Shown: piece after piece, positions 35,401 through 43,093 of the stretch
Numbering within the stretch: position 1 is the stretch's first letter
How the letters are laid out: every line of letters begins with the position of its first letter
Source of the DNA: Celeribacter indicus
GTDB taxonomy: Bacteria; Pseudomonadota; Alphaproteobacteria; Rhodobacterales; Rhodobacteraceae
Assembly (NCBI RefSeq): GCF_000819565.1
Contig: NZ_CP004393.1
Location: 2,728,001-2,792,000, forward strand
Reading direction: 5' to 3'
Length of the DNA: 64,000 nt
Position numbers and translations under genes: made by a program
The notes under the pieces: generated by a model
The model's database searches: none
The model's input: only the letters and a program-made list of their open reading frames with translations
Told to the model about the DNA's origin: nothing

Positions 35401-36759
35401 GATCACCGTTTCGAGCTGGGCGTCCGACAGACGCGCGCAGATGTCAGCGGGCAGCATGGCGCGGTAAGACGGCCTGGGTGGTGCGACCGAGGCCATGGCG
35501 GCGGATTGCACCAGCTTGGTCGGGTGCGGCGCGGCGCCAGGTATGCGCAGCGATTGCAGCGCATATTCCTCATAGATCGCGTCCGACAGCCGCGCGCCCT
35601 CGGGCGGCACCCAGTCCACGGTCTCATACTCGAGCTCCACCCCCTCGGGATCGGACGCTGGTGCGGCGGCGGGTCGGGACGCTGTGGCGCGAGCGAGATA
35701 ACCGCGCACGGTCTTCGGGGCAGCCGCCAGCACGGGAGAAGCGACCTTCGGGAGCGAGACCGGCAAGCGCGGCGGAACCTGGCTTTCGATCCAGCCGAGC
35801 AGCGTGCTGACGTCGGGTGCAATCTCTGGTGAGGCCGGGAAGATGGCAGAGTCGTTGGCGGGCAGCTTGTCGATCACTGTCAGCCGCGTGTCGATGCGGG
35901 TGCCATGCCTGGAAAAGACCGCGCCATCGATGGCCGCGGTGAAGACCACGCGGCCACGGTCCTGCAAGCGCATGAAAGCATCGCGCCAGGCCGGTGCTTC
36001 CGGTCCGAAGTTCCCCCCGGTGATCGTGACCAGCCGTCCGCCAGGAGCAAGCCGGGCCAGCGCCGAGGCAATATGGCGAAGGGAAGCATCCGCCATCCGT
36101 CCCTCGACATTGGCCATGACCGAGAAGGGCGGGTTCATCAGCACCACCGACGGCACAGCCTCCGGGGTCAGATGATCGTCGATCTGGGCGGCGTCGAACC
36201 GGGTGACGGGAAAGGCCGGAAAGAGGGAAGAGAGAAGATCGGCGCGGGTCTCGGCGAGTTCGTTGAGGATCAACGAACCGCCCGCGGTCTGGGCCAGGAT
36301 AGCCATCAGGCCGGTGCCGGCCGAGGGTTCCAGCACCACGTCATCAGGCGTGATCGCGGCCGCCGCCAGCGCGGCAAGACCGAGAGGCAGAGGCGTGCTG
36401 AACTGCTGGAAGCTCTGGCTTTCCTCGGAGCGGCGGGTCTGCGTCGGCAGTAGGCCCGCGATCTTCGCCAGAGGACCGAGCCGGGACGCCGGAGAACCGG
36501 CTTTGCGGAAAAGCGCCTTTCCGTATTTGCGCAGGAACAGAACCGTGGCGACTTCGCAGGCCTCATAGGCGAGCTTCCAGTCCCACGCGCCGCTGGCGTC
36601 GGAGGCGCCGAAAGCGCTTTCCATGGCACTGCGGAGGTCCGCAGTATTGACGCGTTGACCGCGTTCGAGATGGGGAAGGAGGAGATTGGCGGCGGCCAGG
36701 ATCGCTGGCGCAGCCGCCAGCGGCGTGACCGGATCGGTCACGGGAGATGAGATATTCAT
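32437..36759 (-). CDS. Strawberry-notch-type DNA methyltransferase-helicase
   Basis: 1440 residues from ATG 36759 (MNISSPVTDP; a longer frame is unsupported). The N-terminal methyltransferase part has EPSAGTGLMAI (motif I) and NPPFSV (motif IV). The helicase part has Walker A GDGTGAGKGRQSAG (about 495), FDESHAMQNA (about 605), SATGATT and the SNO C-terminal block FSDAGGTGRSYHADLSARN followed by GLGRTNRTNQAQPPLF (motif VI). These very large proteins are typical of alphaproteobacterial plasmids and elements; biochemical role is unproven, with antirestriction or DNA remodelling likely. The stop overlaps the primase start. Confidence 0.93.
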   Translation of the reverse strand: MNISSPVTDPVTPLAAAPAILAAANLLLPHLERGQRVNTADLRSAMESAFGASDASGAWDWKLAYEACEVATVLFLRKYGKALFRKAGSPASRLGPLAKIAGLLPTQTRRSEESQSFQQFSTPLPLGLAALAAAAITPDDVVLEPSAGTGLMAILAQTAGGSLILNELAETRADLLSSLFPAFPVTRFDAAQIDDHLTPEAVPSVVLMNPPFSVMANVEGRMADASLRHIASALARLAPGGRLVTITGGNFGPEAPAWRDAFMRLQDRGRVVFTAAIDGAVFSRHGTRIDTRLTVIDKLPANDSAIFPASPEIAPDVSTLLGWIESQVPPRLPVSLPKVASPVLAAAPKTVRGYLARATASRPAAAPASDPEGVELEYETVDWVPPEGARLSDAIYEEYALQSLRIPGAAPHPTKLVQSAAMASVAPPRPSYRAMLPADICARLSDAQLETVIYTGEAHADHLAGAWTVDEHFDNVRAAAEDAAGAIRFRRGFMLGDGTGAGKGRQSAGIILDNWLRGRRKAVWISKSDKLIEDAQRDWSALGMERLLVTPLSRFPQGKPITLSEGILFTTYATLRSDDRGEKVSRVKQIVEWLGRDFDGVIIFDESHAMQNAGGGKGDRGDIAASQQGRAGLRLQHALPDARVVYVSATGATTVHNLAYAQRLGLWGGEDFPFQTRAEFVEAIDAGGVAAMEVLARDLRSLGLYTARSLSYDGVEYELIEHQLTDEQRRIYDAYAAAFAVIHGNLDAAMEAANITGSEGTLNRQAKSAARSAFESTKQRFFGHLLTSMKTPTLIRSIDADLEAGHAAVIQIVSTGEALMERRLAEIPTDEWNDISVDVTPREYVGSYLQHSFPVQLYEPFTDSEGNLSSRPVFRDGQPVESREAVVRRDEMLEQLGSLPPVPGALDQIVQRFGTDLVAEVTGRSRRIVRKGDGASARLAVENRAPSANLAETSAFMDDQKRILVFSDAGGTGRSYHADLSARNQRLRVHYLLEPGWKADAAIQGLGRTNRTNQAQPPLFRPIATDVKAEKRFLSTIARRLDTLGAITRGQRQTGGQGLLRPEDNLESAYARDALRQLYLLIVRGKVEGCSLERFESATGLKLMDSNGVKDELPPITTFLNRLLALTIELQGILFSAFEQLLQARIDGAIASGTYDMGLETLKAESFIVTGRQVIHTHPGTGAETRLLTLTERKRNQPVTLDAALAELDDPRAKLLVNERSGRAAVQIPTTSVMLDDGEIERRVRLIRPMEAMNLPMRAMGETHWVEAERAAFASAWQAELDEVPEFTDSILHMVTGLLLPIWKRLPQDSSRVYRLQTDEGERIIGRRVSSAWATNASTSGVTSSLTPDAAYAALIEGRTILDLTEGLQLRRVRVMGANRIELTGFTDTMRDRLRTYGLFSEIISWKLRFFVPVDASGPEIIGKLLDRFPVERISERGAA

Positions 36760-36994
36760 GTCGGGGAACCTCGGAGAGCGGGAACGGGGAGGACCCGGAC
36801 GGCGCTCTCTCTCAACCACCCGGACTCACCCTGTCCCGGTACCTCTCTGACTCTTCATCATAGGCCCCATAACCTCGCAGACTTGACGGCGACAGCGCTC
36901 CGCCATCAACTTTCGCGAGGCATAATTGATTAGAATTGATATTCATGAGATACATAGATCTGAAACCAATCATCATGGCTGAGATCTGAATTTC

Positions 36995-38539
36995 ATGGAG
37001 CAGGCGCAAAGGAATCCGTTTTCAGGTGCCGTAACCGTTTTTCACGAGCGCTGGCTCCCCGAGGAGGCCACACCTGCGGGCTATGCTGCGCTGATCGATG
37101 CCTATGCGCTCGCAACGCCCCTGCCCCGGACACTTTCCGCCATCGGCCCACGTCACAAGGTCTACGCGGCCGACGGCTGGCGCCTCTACACGCCCCGCCA
37201 TGAACCCGAGGCGAGCCTCATCGGTCATCTGACCTTCGCGCTGCGCTACGAGGGGCTGGATCTGACGGTTCTCAAGCGGCTGTTCAAGGCAACCGGCCCA
37301 GAGCCGGTCCAGGCCATTGTCGAGGCCGCCCCGACGGGCAGCTACGCGCGCAGGGTCTGGTTCCTCTACGAGTGGCTCCTCGGCGCAGAATTGGATCTGC
37401 CCGACGCCACGCGCGGCAATTACGCGCCCGTGGTCGATACCAGGCTCCAATGGGACGCAGAGGGCGCCCCCTCGCCGCGCCACCGGGTCCGCAACAACCT
37501 GCCCGGCACCCCGGATTTTTGCCCGATGATCTTCCGCACAGCGGCAATCGAAGCCTTCATCGCCCGCGATCTGGCAGCCGAGGCCCGCGCGGTGCTGGCC
37601 GAGGTGCCCGCCGATCTGCTGGCGCGCACGGCGGCCTTCCTGCTGCTCAAGGATTCACGGTCGAGTTTCCAGATCGAAGGCGAGAACCCGCCCCAGGATC
37701 GCATCCGGCGCTGGGGCCAGATCATCGGTGAAGCCGGGCGCCATCCGATCGACCGGGCAGAACTCGAACGCCTGCAACGCATCGTCATCGGCGATGCCCG
37801 CTTCGTCCATCTGGGCCTGCGGCAGGACGGTGGCTTCATTGGCGAGCATGACCGCGCGACCGGCGCCCCCCTGCCCGATCACGTCAGCGCCCGGCATGAA
37901 GACCTGCCTGCGCTGATCACCGGGCTCGAAGCGTTCGACCGCGACGTCGCCCCGGGGCTCGACCCTGTTCTGGCCGCCGCCGGCCTCGCCTTCGGCTTCG
38001 TCTATATCCACCCGTTCGAGGACGGCAACGGGCGCCTCCATCGCTACCTGATCCACCACGTGCTTGCTGCACGCGGCTTCAATCCGCCCGGGCTGGTCTT
38101 CCCGGTGTCAGCGGTGATCCTCGAACGGATCGAGGCCTACCGACAGGTGCTCGAGAGCTATTCGCGTCGACTGCTGCCCAATGTCAGCTGGCACCCAACC
38201 GATCGCGGGAACGTCGAGGTTCTGAACGACACCGGCGATTTCTATCGCTTCTTCGATGCAACGCCCCATGCCGAATTCCTCTTCGCCTGCGTGGCCCAGA
38301 CAATCGACCACGACCTGCCAGCAGAGACCCGATTCCTGCGTGCCTATGACGGGTTCAAGTCCCGCGTCTCGGGCCTGATCGACATGCCCGACCGCGTGCT
38401 CGACCTGCTGTTTCGCTTCCTGCACCAGAACGGTGGCAGACTCTCCGGACGTGCCAGAGCGAAGGAGTTCTCCGCTCTGACCGACGGGGAGGCCGACCGG
38501 ATCGAAGCTATCTATGCAGAGTTGCAGGACGAGTTCTGA
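36995..38539 (+). CDS. Fic family AMPylation enzyme with N-terminal inhibitory motif
   Basis: 514 residues. The Fic core HPFEDGNGRLHR at 339-350 is complete (HxFxDGNGRxxR). A matching inhibitory helix motif S-FQI-EG (S224 to G229) lies N-terminal to it, as in class II Fic proteins, so the enzyme should be self-restrained. The first about 200 residues include a DNA-binding-like N-terminus seen in many DUF4172-type Fic proteins, and the C-terminus is probably a winged helix. It transfers AMP to a target hydroxyl; the target is unknown. It is transcribed alone, divergent from the giant helicase; the ATG has a weak ribosome site. Confidence 0.92.
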   Translation: MEQAQRNPFSGAVTVFHERWLPEEATPAGYAALIDAYALATPLPRTLSAIGPRHKVYAADGWRLYTPRHEPEASLIGHLTFALRYEGLDLTVLKRLFKATGPEPVQAIVEAAPTGSYARRVWFLYEWLLGAELDLPDATRGNYAPVVDTRLQWDAEGAPSPRHRVRNNLPGTPDFCPMIFRTAAIEAFIARDLAAEARAVLAEVPADLLARTAAFLLLKDSRSSFQIEGENPPQDRIRRWGQIIGEAGRHPIDRAELERLQRIVIGDARFVHLGLRQDGGFIGEHDRATGAPLPDHVSARHEDLPALITGLEAFDRDVAPGLDPVLAAAGLAFGFVYIHPFEDGNGRLHRYLIHHVLAARGFNPPGLVFPVSAVILERIEAYRQVLESYSRRLLPNVSWHPTDRGNVEVLNDTGDFYRFFDATPHAEFLFACVAQTIDHDLPAETRFLRAYDGFKSRVSGLIDMPDRVLDLLFRFLHQNGGRLSGRARAKEFSALTDGEADRIEAIYAELQDEF

Positions 38540-38550
38540 GGCGTTGCACC

Positions 38551-39195
38551 TTACCCGAACCGCTGCCCCGCCTCGGTGAAAGTGTAGCCGTTGGCGATGA
38601 TGGCCTCATCGACAACGTCATCCGAGGACAGATAATCGTATTCGCGCTCGAGCTGGCGGTAGAGCCAGCGGGCGAGATCGCGCAACGCCTCGATCACGCC
38701 TTCCTCGGCATCGGCGGTCATGTCCTGATATGTCGGACTGTCACGCTCGACCGAGATCCCCATGCAATATTCGTGGTAATAATGGCCGCGACGGCTGGCC
38801 TCGGCGCGAAGCTGATAGAAATTACGCCGCTGGACCGCCTGCAGGGCATCGGCGATGCGGTGCAGCTCGGAGTCCTGCGGCGCGTATTCCCTGATCCGGC
38901 CCGGGGCGCCCTTGCGGTAGGCATAGAAGGTTTCGAAGCAGGCGCCATCGCCCTGGCTCCAGAAGCCGCGAAACCAGATGCAGGGGGCTTGCCGTGTGCC
39001 GCCGCCCATCAACCGGACGGCGTGGGTCTTGAGGTCGAGGCCGAGGATCTCCGCGATGCGCTGGAAATCCTCATAGACGGCATCATACCAGTCATCGTCG
39101 AAGCCCCCCTCGCGATACCAGGCGCGGGCTTTGTCCCGTGCCGTTTCGGAAAGTTCCTCAAACCGGTAGACGATGGTTTCGATAATATCAGGCAT
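38551..39195 (-). CDS. Conserved element protein (antitoxin-of-stability-system-like)
   Basis: 214 residues from ATG 39195 (MPDIIETIVYRFEELSE). It is rich in Trp/Tyr/Glu, with the pattern KARAWYREGGFDDDWYDAVY and LASWL-like helices near the C-terminus (LRDLARWLYRQLEREYDYL). Similar plasmid proteins are annotated as antitoxin of toxin-antitoxin stability system, without firm proof. It overlaps the preceding gene by 8 bases, so the pair is co-translated. It converges with the Fic gene, 11 bases away. Confidence 0.7.
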   Translation of the reverse strand: MPDIIETIVYRFEELSETARDKARAWYREGGFDDDWYDAVYEDFQRIAEILGLDLKTHAVRLMGGGTRQAPCIWFRGFWSQGDGACFETFYAYRKGAPGRIREYAPQDSELHRIADALQAVQRRNFYQLRAEASRRGHYYHEYCMGISVERDSPTYQDMTADAEEGVIEALRDLARWLYRQLEREYDYLSSDDVVDEAIIANGYTFTEAGQRFG

Positions 39196-39604
39196 AGGGA
39201 TCGCCTCCGTCGAGAACGATGGCAAGCCAGCCGTCCGTGTAGATCCAGTCCACCGTCTCTCCGGTGGCGAGATCAAGGACATGCGCCCCGCCGCCGAACC
39301 CGTCCACACGCGGCTTCGAGCAGCTATTGGCGTATTGCATCCCCCAGAGGCCGGTCAGGCCGAACTCCTTCGCGCAGCGTTTGACGAACTGGATGACATG
39401 CTCGGGATCGCCTGTGACGTCATCACGCATCCAGAGCTGGGTTCCGCCATGCTCGGGCTGAATGGAGAGCAGGAAGCCGTCCGAGGGCGGATCTTCAGCG
39501 GCGCTCTCATTCGAGAGCGCGTTGTAGAGATCAAGCGCGCGGGCAGCATTCTCGGGGGTACCCACGTCAAGCAGGCAGGAGAAATGGGTGAAATAGTCGG
39601 CCAT
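39188..39604 (-). CDS. Hypothetical element protein, 138 aa
   Basis: 138 residues, MADYFTHFSCLLDVGTPENA onward. It has an acidic, beta-rich composition with DGGDPYA at the end and GLTGLWGMQYANSCSKPRVD in the middle; no catalytic motif is recognised. It is coupled with the 214-residue gene downstream. Its start lies 22 bases after an intrinsic terminator hairpin, an unusual arrangement also found before the gene at 53671-53976. Function is unknown. Confidence 0.72.
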   Translation of the reverse strand: MADYFTHFSCLLDVGTPENAARALDLYNALSNESAAEDPPSDGFLLSIQPEHGGTQLWMRDDVTGDPEHVIQFVKRCAKEFGLTGLWGMQYANSCSKPRVDGFGGGAHVLDLATGETVDWIYTDGWLAIVLDGGDPYA

Positions 39605-39626
39605 ATCAGGCTCCTGAAATGAGAAA

Positions 39627-39645
39627 GCCCGGCGCGGGGCCGGGC
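39627..39645 (-). terminator. Intrinsic terminator immediately before a start codon
   Basis: Minus strand: GCCCGGC, loop CCCGC, GCCGGGC followed by TTTCTCATTTC. It lies 27 bases after the stop of the 173-residue gene and 22 bases before ATG 39604, whose AGGAG site lies between. Either a plain terminator with a new promoter upstream, or a control point for read-through. Confidence 0.7.
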
Positions 39646-39672
39646 GAAGGGGATGGGAAGGCGGATGAGGAA

Positions 39673-40194
39673 TCAGGCGGCCTGAAGCCGACCGATCTGC
39701 ACGACACCCCGCCAGGCCGGGTCGACCAGACGGGCATCGAGAGCGGTGGCATCGCGCCGCAGATCACACGCTGTCTCGTATTCGCCCCGATCCTGGGCTG
39801 CCATCGCCTGCCCTCGGAGACGACAGGCCTTCTGCACCACACGCCGCGCCTCCGCCTCGGAGGCGACCGGCGCGCACCAGATCAAGCCGGCCAATGTGAT
39901 CCGTCCTGCCAAACACAACCGTTGCTGGTGGTCCTGAAGCACCAGCAGGTTCGGGGTGAAACCCGGCATGTCTTCCGCGCGAAGCCCGCCGGGGCGGCCC
40001 CGACGCGCGGCACACCCAATGGCCTCGTCAAGCTCTCGGAACCGACCGAGGAGGACGGTGGTCTGGACTGGCCAGGAGCCGAGGTCGGGATCATGAACCA
40101 AGGTTTCGCCGACGCAGATCAGGCTGAAGGGGCCGGCGTCTGCGAGCATTGCTGGCAGTGCATTGGCCGGAAAACAGGAAGTAAGTGCGTTCAT
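39673..40194 (-). CDS. Hypothetical element protein, 173 aa
   Basis: 173 residues from ATG 40194 (MNALTSCFPANALPAMLADA). It has a hydrophobic front and a charged helical end (RLRGQAMAAQDRGEYETACD), with a QLCLAGRITLAG-type central strand. No known domain. It carries the hairpin leader shared with parB and ardC, whose 3' arm supplies the ribosome site 8 bases upstream, suggesting common control of these establishment-region genes. Confidence 0.72.
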   Translation of the reverse strand: MNALTSCFPANALPAMLADAGPFSLICVGETLVHDPDLGSWPVQTTVLLGRFRELDEAIGCAARRGRPGGLRAEDMPGFTPNLLVLQDHQQRLCLAGRITLAGLIWCAPVASEAEARRVVQKACRLRGQAMAAQDRGEYETACDLRRDATALDARLVDPAWRGVVQIGRLQAA

Positions 40195-40202
40195 CGGGAC
40201 AT

Positions 40203-40254
40203 CTCCGCGACGGGCGCCGAAGGCCTCTCCCCCGGCTTTCAATCCGTCACGGAG
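40203..40254 (-). promoter_or_regulatory. Hairpin leader with Shine-Dalgarno in 3' arm (copy A, before 173-aa gene)
   Basis: Minus strand: CCGTGACGGATTG ... GGCGCCCGTCGCGGAG. The two arms pair (CCGTGACGG with CCGTCGCGG, one G-U). The GGAG that serves as ribosome site is at the end of the 3' arm, 8 bases from ATG 40194. Confidence 0.65.
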
Positions 40255-40409
40255 CCCCCTCCCTTCTCTGCCTCTCTCTGTCCGGCGGCACCAATGGGGG
40301 CGCCCCTCCTTCAGGACGAAGCAGGCAAGAGGCCTGTTTCATCTGGATAGTATGATTGCGTTCGCGCTATGGTGTGGACACATATTGTAGATTTTACTTG
40401 GAGCGGATA

Positions 40410-40739
40410 TTGAGCAGAGTGGGTTTTATTTCTCTGGTGTCCTTCGCGTGCTTTGGCATTCCGGCACAGGCCCAGACCATTCCCCGTTACGATGTTGCAA
40501 GCTACTGCCAACAAGTCGCGGATGTTAGCGGTGGATCCGCGATGATCCGTAACGGCTGCATGGATATGGAACAGCAGGCTTATGACGTCCTGAAACCCGT
40601 TTGGTCACAACTGTCCGGCACTTCGCGCAATTACTGCGATGAGGTCGCGCGGGTTAGCGGTGGGTCTTATAGTATCCTTCAAGGCTGCATCGAAATGGAA
40701 ACCGATGCCGCGAGATCGCCTCGTTCCTTTGAATACTGA
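40410..40739 (+). CDS. Secreted protein with two cysteine-pair repeats
   Basis: 109 residues from TTG 40410 (GGAG just upstream); a longer frame from 40356 would put 18 charged residues before the signal peptide. The signal peptide ends at PAQAQ (about residue 21). Two repeats of the form YC-x2-VA-x-VSGGS-x3-I-x-GC-x2-ME follow. This repeat is seen in other uncharacterised alphaproteobacterial exported proteins. It is co-directional with two further envelope genes. Function is unknown. Confidence 0.75.
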   Translation: MSRVGFISLVSFACFGIPAQAQTIPRYDVASYCQQVADVSGGSAMIRNGCMDMEQQAYDVLKPVWSQLSGTSRNYCDEVARVSGGSYSILQGCIEMETDAARSPRSFEY

Positions 40740-40747
40740 GAATATTT

Positions 40748-41200
40748 ATGAAACCAGTTTCCACAATCCTGGCCGCCGCATTCGGTGCTCTCCTGTTCAC
40801 CCCAGCGCAGGCTGACTTCATAGACATCCGTTGGTCGGTTGTCGGTTTCACCGGCGAAGCGTGGTTTATCGACCCGCAAAGTGTCATCGGTCAGTCTCAG
40901 ACCTTCAATCGCGGATACGCAGAAGGCGTTTTCTATAACTGCGACTATGCTGGTCAGTCTTCCTCCTATACCCCGTATGACAATGACGCCTTTTTCACCA
41001 ATCCCGAATTTGAATTGTTCTTGCCGCTTCGCGAGGAAATGACGCTAAGCAGCGAAACCCTTTTTGTTCACCGCATCACTTGTGAGGGTGGCGGCAACCC
41101 AGCCAAGCGGCATGTGATGTATCCATTCGTCACGAACGAGGCGCGGAAGTCGGCTTGGTACCTGTTCGAAGGCGGGGTGTTCTCGCTCTATAACCCGTGA
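40748..41200 (+). CDS. Exported hypothetical protein, 150 aa
   Basis: 150 residues with a signal peptide (residues 1-22, cleavage after TPAQA). The mature part is beta-rich and aromatic (WSVVGFTGEAWFIDPQSVIG), with two cysteines (in FYNCDYAG and RITCEGGG) that could pair. No family is recognised. It follows the cysteine-repeat gene by 8 bases and precedes the coiled-coil membrane gene by 18, so they form one unit. Base composition looks less GC-rich than the conjugation genes. Confidence 0.75.
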   Translation: MKPVSTILAAAFGALLFTPAQADFIDIRWSVVGFTGEAWFIDPQSVIGQSQTFNRGYAEGVFYNCDYAGQSSSYTPYDNDAFFTNPEFELFLPLREEMTLSSETLFVHRITCEGGGNPAKRHVMYPFVTNEARKSAWYLFEGGVFSLYNP

Positions 41201-41218
41201 TCTGAAAGGGGCGTCGAA

Positions 41219-42259
41219 GTGAAAGCTTTTCTGAAAGGATTCGGCATTGTTGTTGCCCTGACAATCGCGGGCATGATCCTTGCAACGGTTGCGCCGAAAA
41301 TTGGGGTATGGGTCGGGCTGGTTTTCCTCGCAATACCTTTGGTGGCGGTGTTCAAACCTCTCCCCCAACTTCACTTGGGGCACCGCGCATTCAGCGCGTC
41401 CGTCGCGTTCTTTGTCGGACTTCTGACCACTGCAGCGTCCTATGGCCTCGTGTCGGATACGCAGCGCCTGGCTGATCTGCGGGCAACGGACCCTGCCGCC
41501 TATCTGGCAGAACTTGAAGATCGCGATCAAACCAAGTGGCTTTCGGAGTTGGAAGACCTGGCTCCCGAACGCTACGCCATAGAAGCGGCGAAGGTCGCTG
41601 AGGCAGAAGCGGCGCGCAAGGCCGAGGTTGAGGCTGCGGACGCCGCCCGAAAAGCTGAGGCTGAAGCCGCAGCCGCGGCGCGGGCGGAGGAAGTTGCGGC
41701 AACACGCCAAGCCGAACAGGCAGCTAAGGTTGCCAGCTATATCGAGCAATTGGACCGGGAGATGGCCTCTATCCCCGGCGTGCAGGCATCGAAGTATACC
41801 GGCGACGTTGCCACCATCAACACCGGCCTGTTGCTCATCGGTGCATGGGCATTGCTGTATGAGGAAGGCAACGCGCTGGATCTGAACGATGAAGCCCGGC
41901 AGAAGCGCCAGAAGTTCCGGCAGTTGCTTGTCCGCAAACAGATGGAGCTGCTGCCCATCATGCGAGACGCTTACGGCCCGGCGATGCGCCAGCAACTTTG
42001 GGAAGCGGACGGCAGCGCCCGGACTATCGGTGCGGGCTATCGCACAGTGGAATTCGTATCTGCGGCCTTCGCACGCAATGCCAATATCAAGCAGATCCAT
42101 TTGGAAATTCGGGAAAACCTCATGATGCTGAGGTTCACCCGCGCACAATATAAGTGGATCAAGCAGGCATCTGAGTTCAGCTATTACGATATGGATGTTC
42201 CAAAAGACTCTGATATCGTGAAATGGGAACGTGACGGAGGTTATCGGGTCCTTGACTGA
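41219..42259 (+). CDS. Membrane-anchored coiled-coil protein
   Basis: 346 residues. Hydrophobic segments at about 7-27, 29-48 and 60-80 form an N-terminal membrane hairpin or bundle. A long Ala/Glu/Lys coiled coil follows (about 120-175, KAEVEAADAARKAEAEAAAA). A globular C-terminus contains WALLYEEGNALDLNDEARQK and ends DIVKWERDGGYRVLD. No known family. Third gene of the 40410-42259 unit; the architecture suggests a cytoplasmic sensor or tether at the membrane. It overlaps the next, converging gene by 19 bases. Confidence 0.72.
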   Translation: MKAFLKGFGIVVALTIAGMILATVAPKIGVWVGLVFLAIPLVAVFKPLPQLHLGHRAFSASVAFFVGLLTTAASYGLVSDTQRLADLRATDPAAYLAELEDRDQTKWLSELEDLAPERYAIEAAKVAEAEAARKAEVEAADAARKAEAEAAAAARAEEVAATRQAEQAAKVASYIEQLDREMASIPGVQASKYTGDVATINTGLLLIGAWALLYEEGNALDLNDEARQKRQKFRQLLVRKQMELLPIMRDAYGPAMRQQLWEADGSARTIGAGYRTVEFVSAAFARNANIKQIHLEIRENLMMLRFTRAQYKWIKQASEFSYYDMDVPKDSDIVKWERDGGYRVLD

Positions 42260-42579
42260 CGGATGTTCCCAGATTTTTCTTTTTGTGCCTGTTTGGCGCA
42301 GATCCGCCCGATGCTGGTGGGGCTCAAGCTGAATTCCCGCGCCAGGCTTTTCATCGTTTCTCCGGCAAGGTTGCGTTCGTATATTTGCGCGTCCCTGTCG
42401 GCGTTGTCGGCGCGATTTTTCTGCACCTTATCAAAATCGTTCCGCTCGCTTTCGGTCCAAACCTTGTATACTTCCTTGTTGCGGTCCCGATTTCGGATCC
42501 GGACGACGTATCGTCCGTCCACCATGCCTCGCACCTCATAAGAACCGCCTGCAAATTCAATCCGGTCACCCAGACTCAT
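42241..42579 (-). CDS. Hypothetical protein with C-terminal helix-turn-helix
   Basis: 112 residues. An N-terminal KOW-like beta part (GDRIEFAGGSYEVRGMVDGR, YVVRIRNRD) is followed by a charged linker. A helix-turn-helix comes next, around residues 70-100 (YERNLAGETMKSLAREFSLS, TSIGRICAKQ), resembling sigma-region-4-like folds. It is convergent with the coiled-coil gene and probably transcribed separately. Function is unknown; DNA binding is likely. Confidence 0.65.
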   Translation of the reverse strand: MSLGDRIEFAGGSYEVRGMVDGRYVVRIRNRDRNKEVYKVWTESERNDFDKVQKNRADNADRDAQIYERNLAGETMKSLAREFSLSPTSIGRICAKQAQKEKSGNIRQSRTR

Positions 42580-42928
42580 GCCTCTGCCCTTTCACTGAAA
42601 ATACGAGGCATCAATAGCAGCAACACGACCGCATTTCCAACTGTCAGGAAACGGCGCGGGGGACGCATTGGAATGCCCGAGTCCCTCCTCTATCCCCTAT
42701 CTGCTTGGCAGCAACCCAGGCCGCGAAAGGCCTCGTGACCGTCAACGCCCCCTCATCGGAGCTGTTGCCCAGGACCTTTGCAACAGCCTGAGAGCGCTCT
42801 GAAAATCGAGCCTGGATCATAGGTGGCTCAGCGGTTCTGATGCAGGCAACTCCAGGCGCCTTGAGAGGCCGCGGCGCCGACGTCCGGGGGCAATGCGCCA
42901 GAGGGGGTGAATGAGGCGCTTGTGCGCT
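42580..42928. other. Gene-free stretch
   Basis: About 350 bases between two leftward genes. No gene, hairpin or repeat could be supported. Confidence 0.4.
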
Positions 42929-43093
42929 TCATTCAAAAGGATCCAGTTCCAGCTTCACCATGTCTTCGTCGCCGTCGAACTCATCGGCCGGCATGGCGCC
43001 GTGGGTTCCGTCCCCGGCTTGGAACACGACGATCACGACCATCAGAGTGGTGGCGAGGCTGGCGGCGAAAGCGGTGGCATCTGCATAGGACAT
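42929..43093 (-). CDS. Small membrane-anchored peptide, 54 aa
   Basis: A 54-codon gene from ATG 43093 with AGGAG 10 bases upstream. Residues 8-25 form a single hydrophobic helix (AFAASLATTLMVVIVVF), followed by an acidic tail ending MVKLELDPFE. Its leader holds a perfect hairpin (43118-43136). A 31-bp stretch of its 3' end recurs in inverted orientation at 43437-43467 (27 of 31 bases identical). Function is unknown. Confidence 0.65.
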   Translation of the reverse strand: MSYADATAFAASLATTLMVVIVVFQAGDGTHGAMPADEFDGDEDMVKLELDPFE

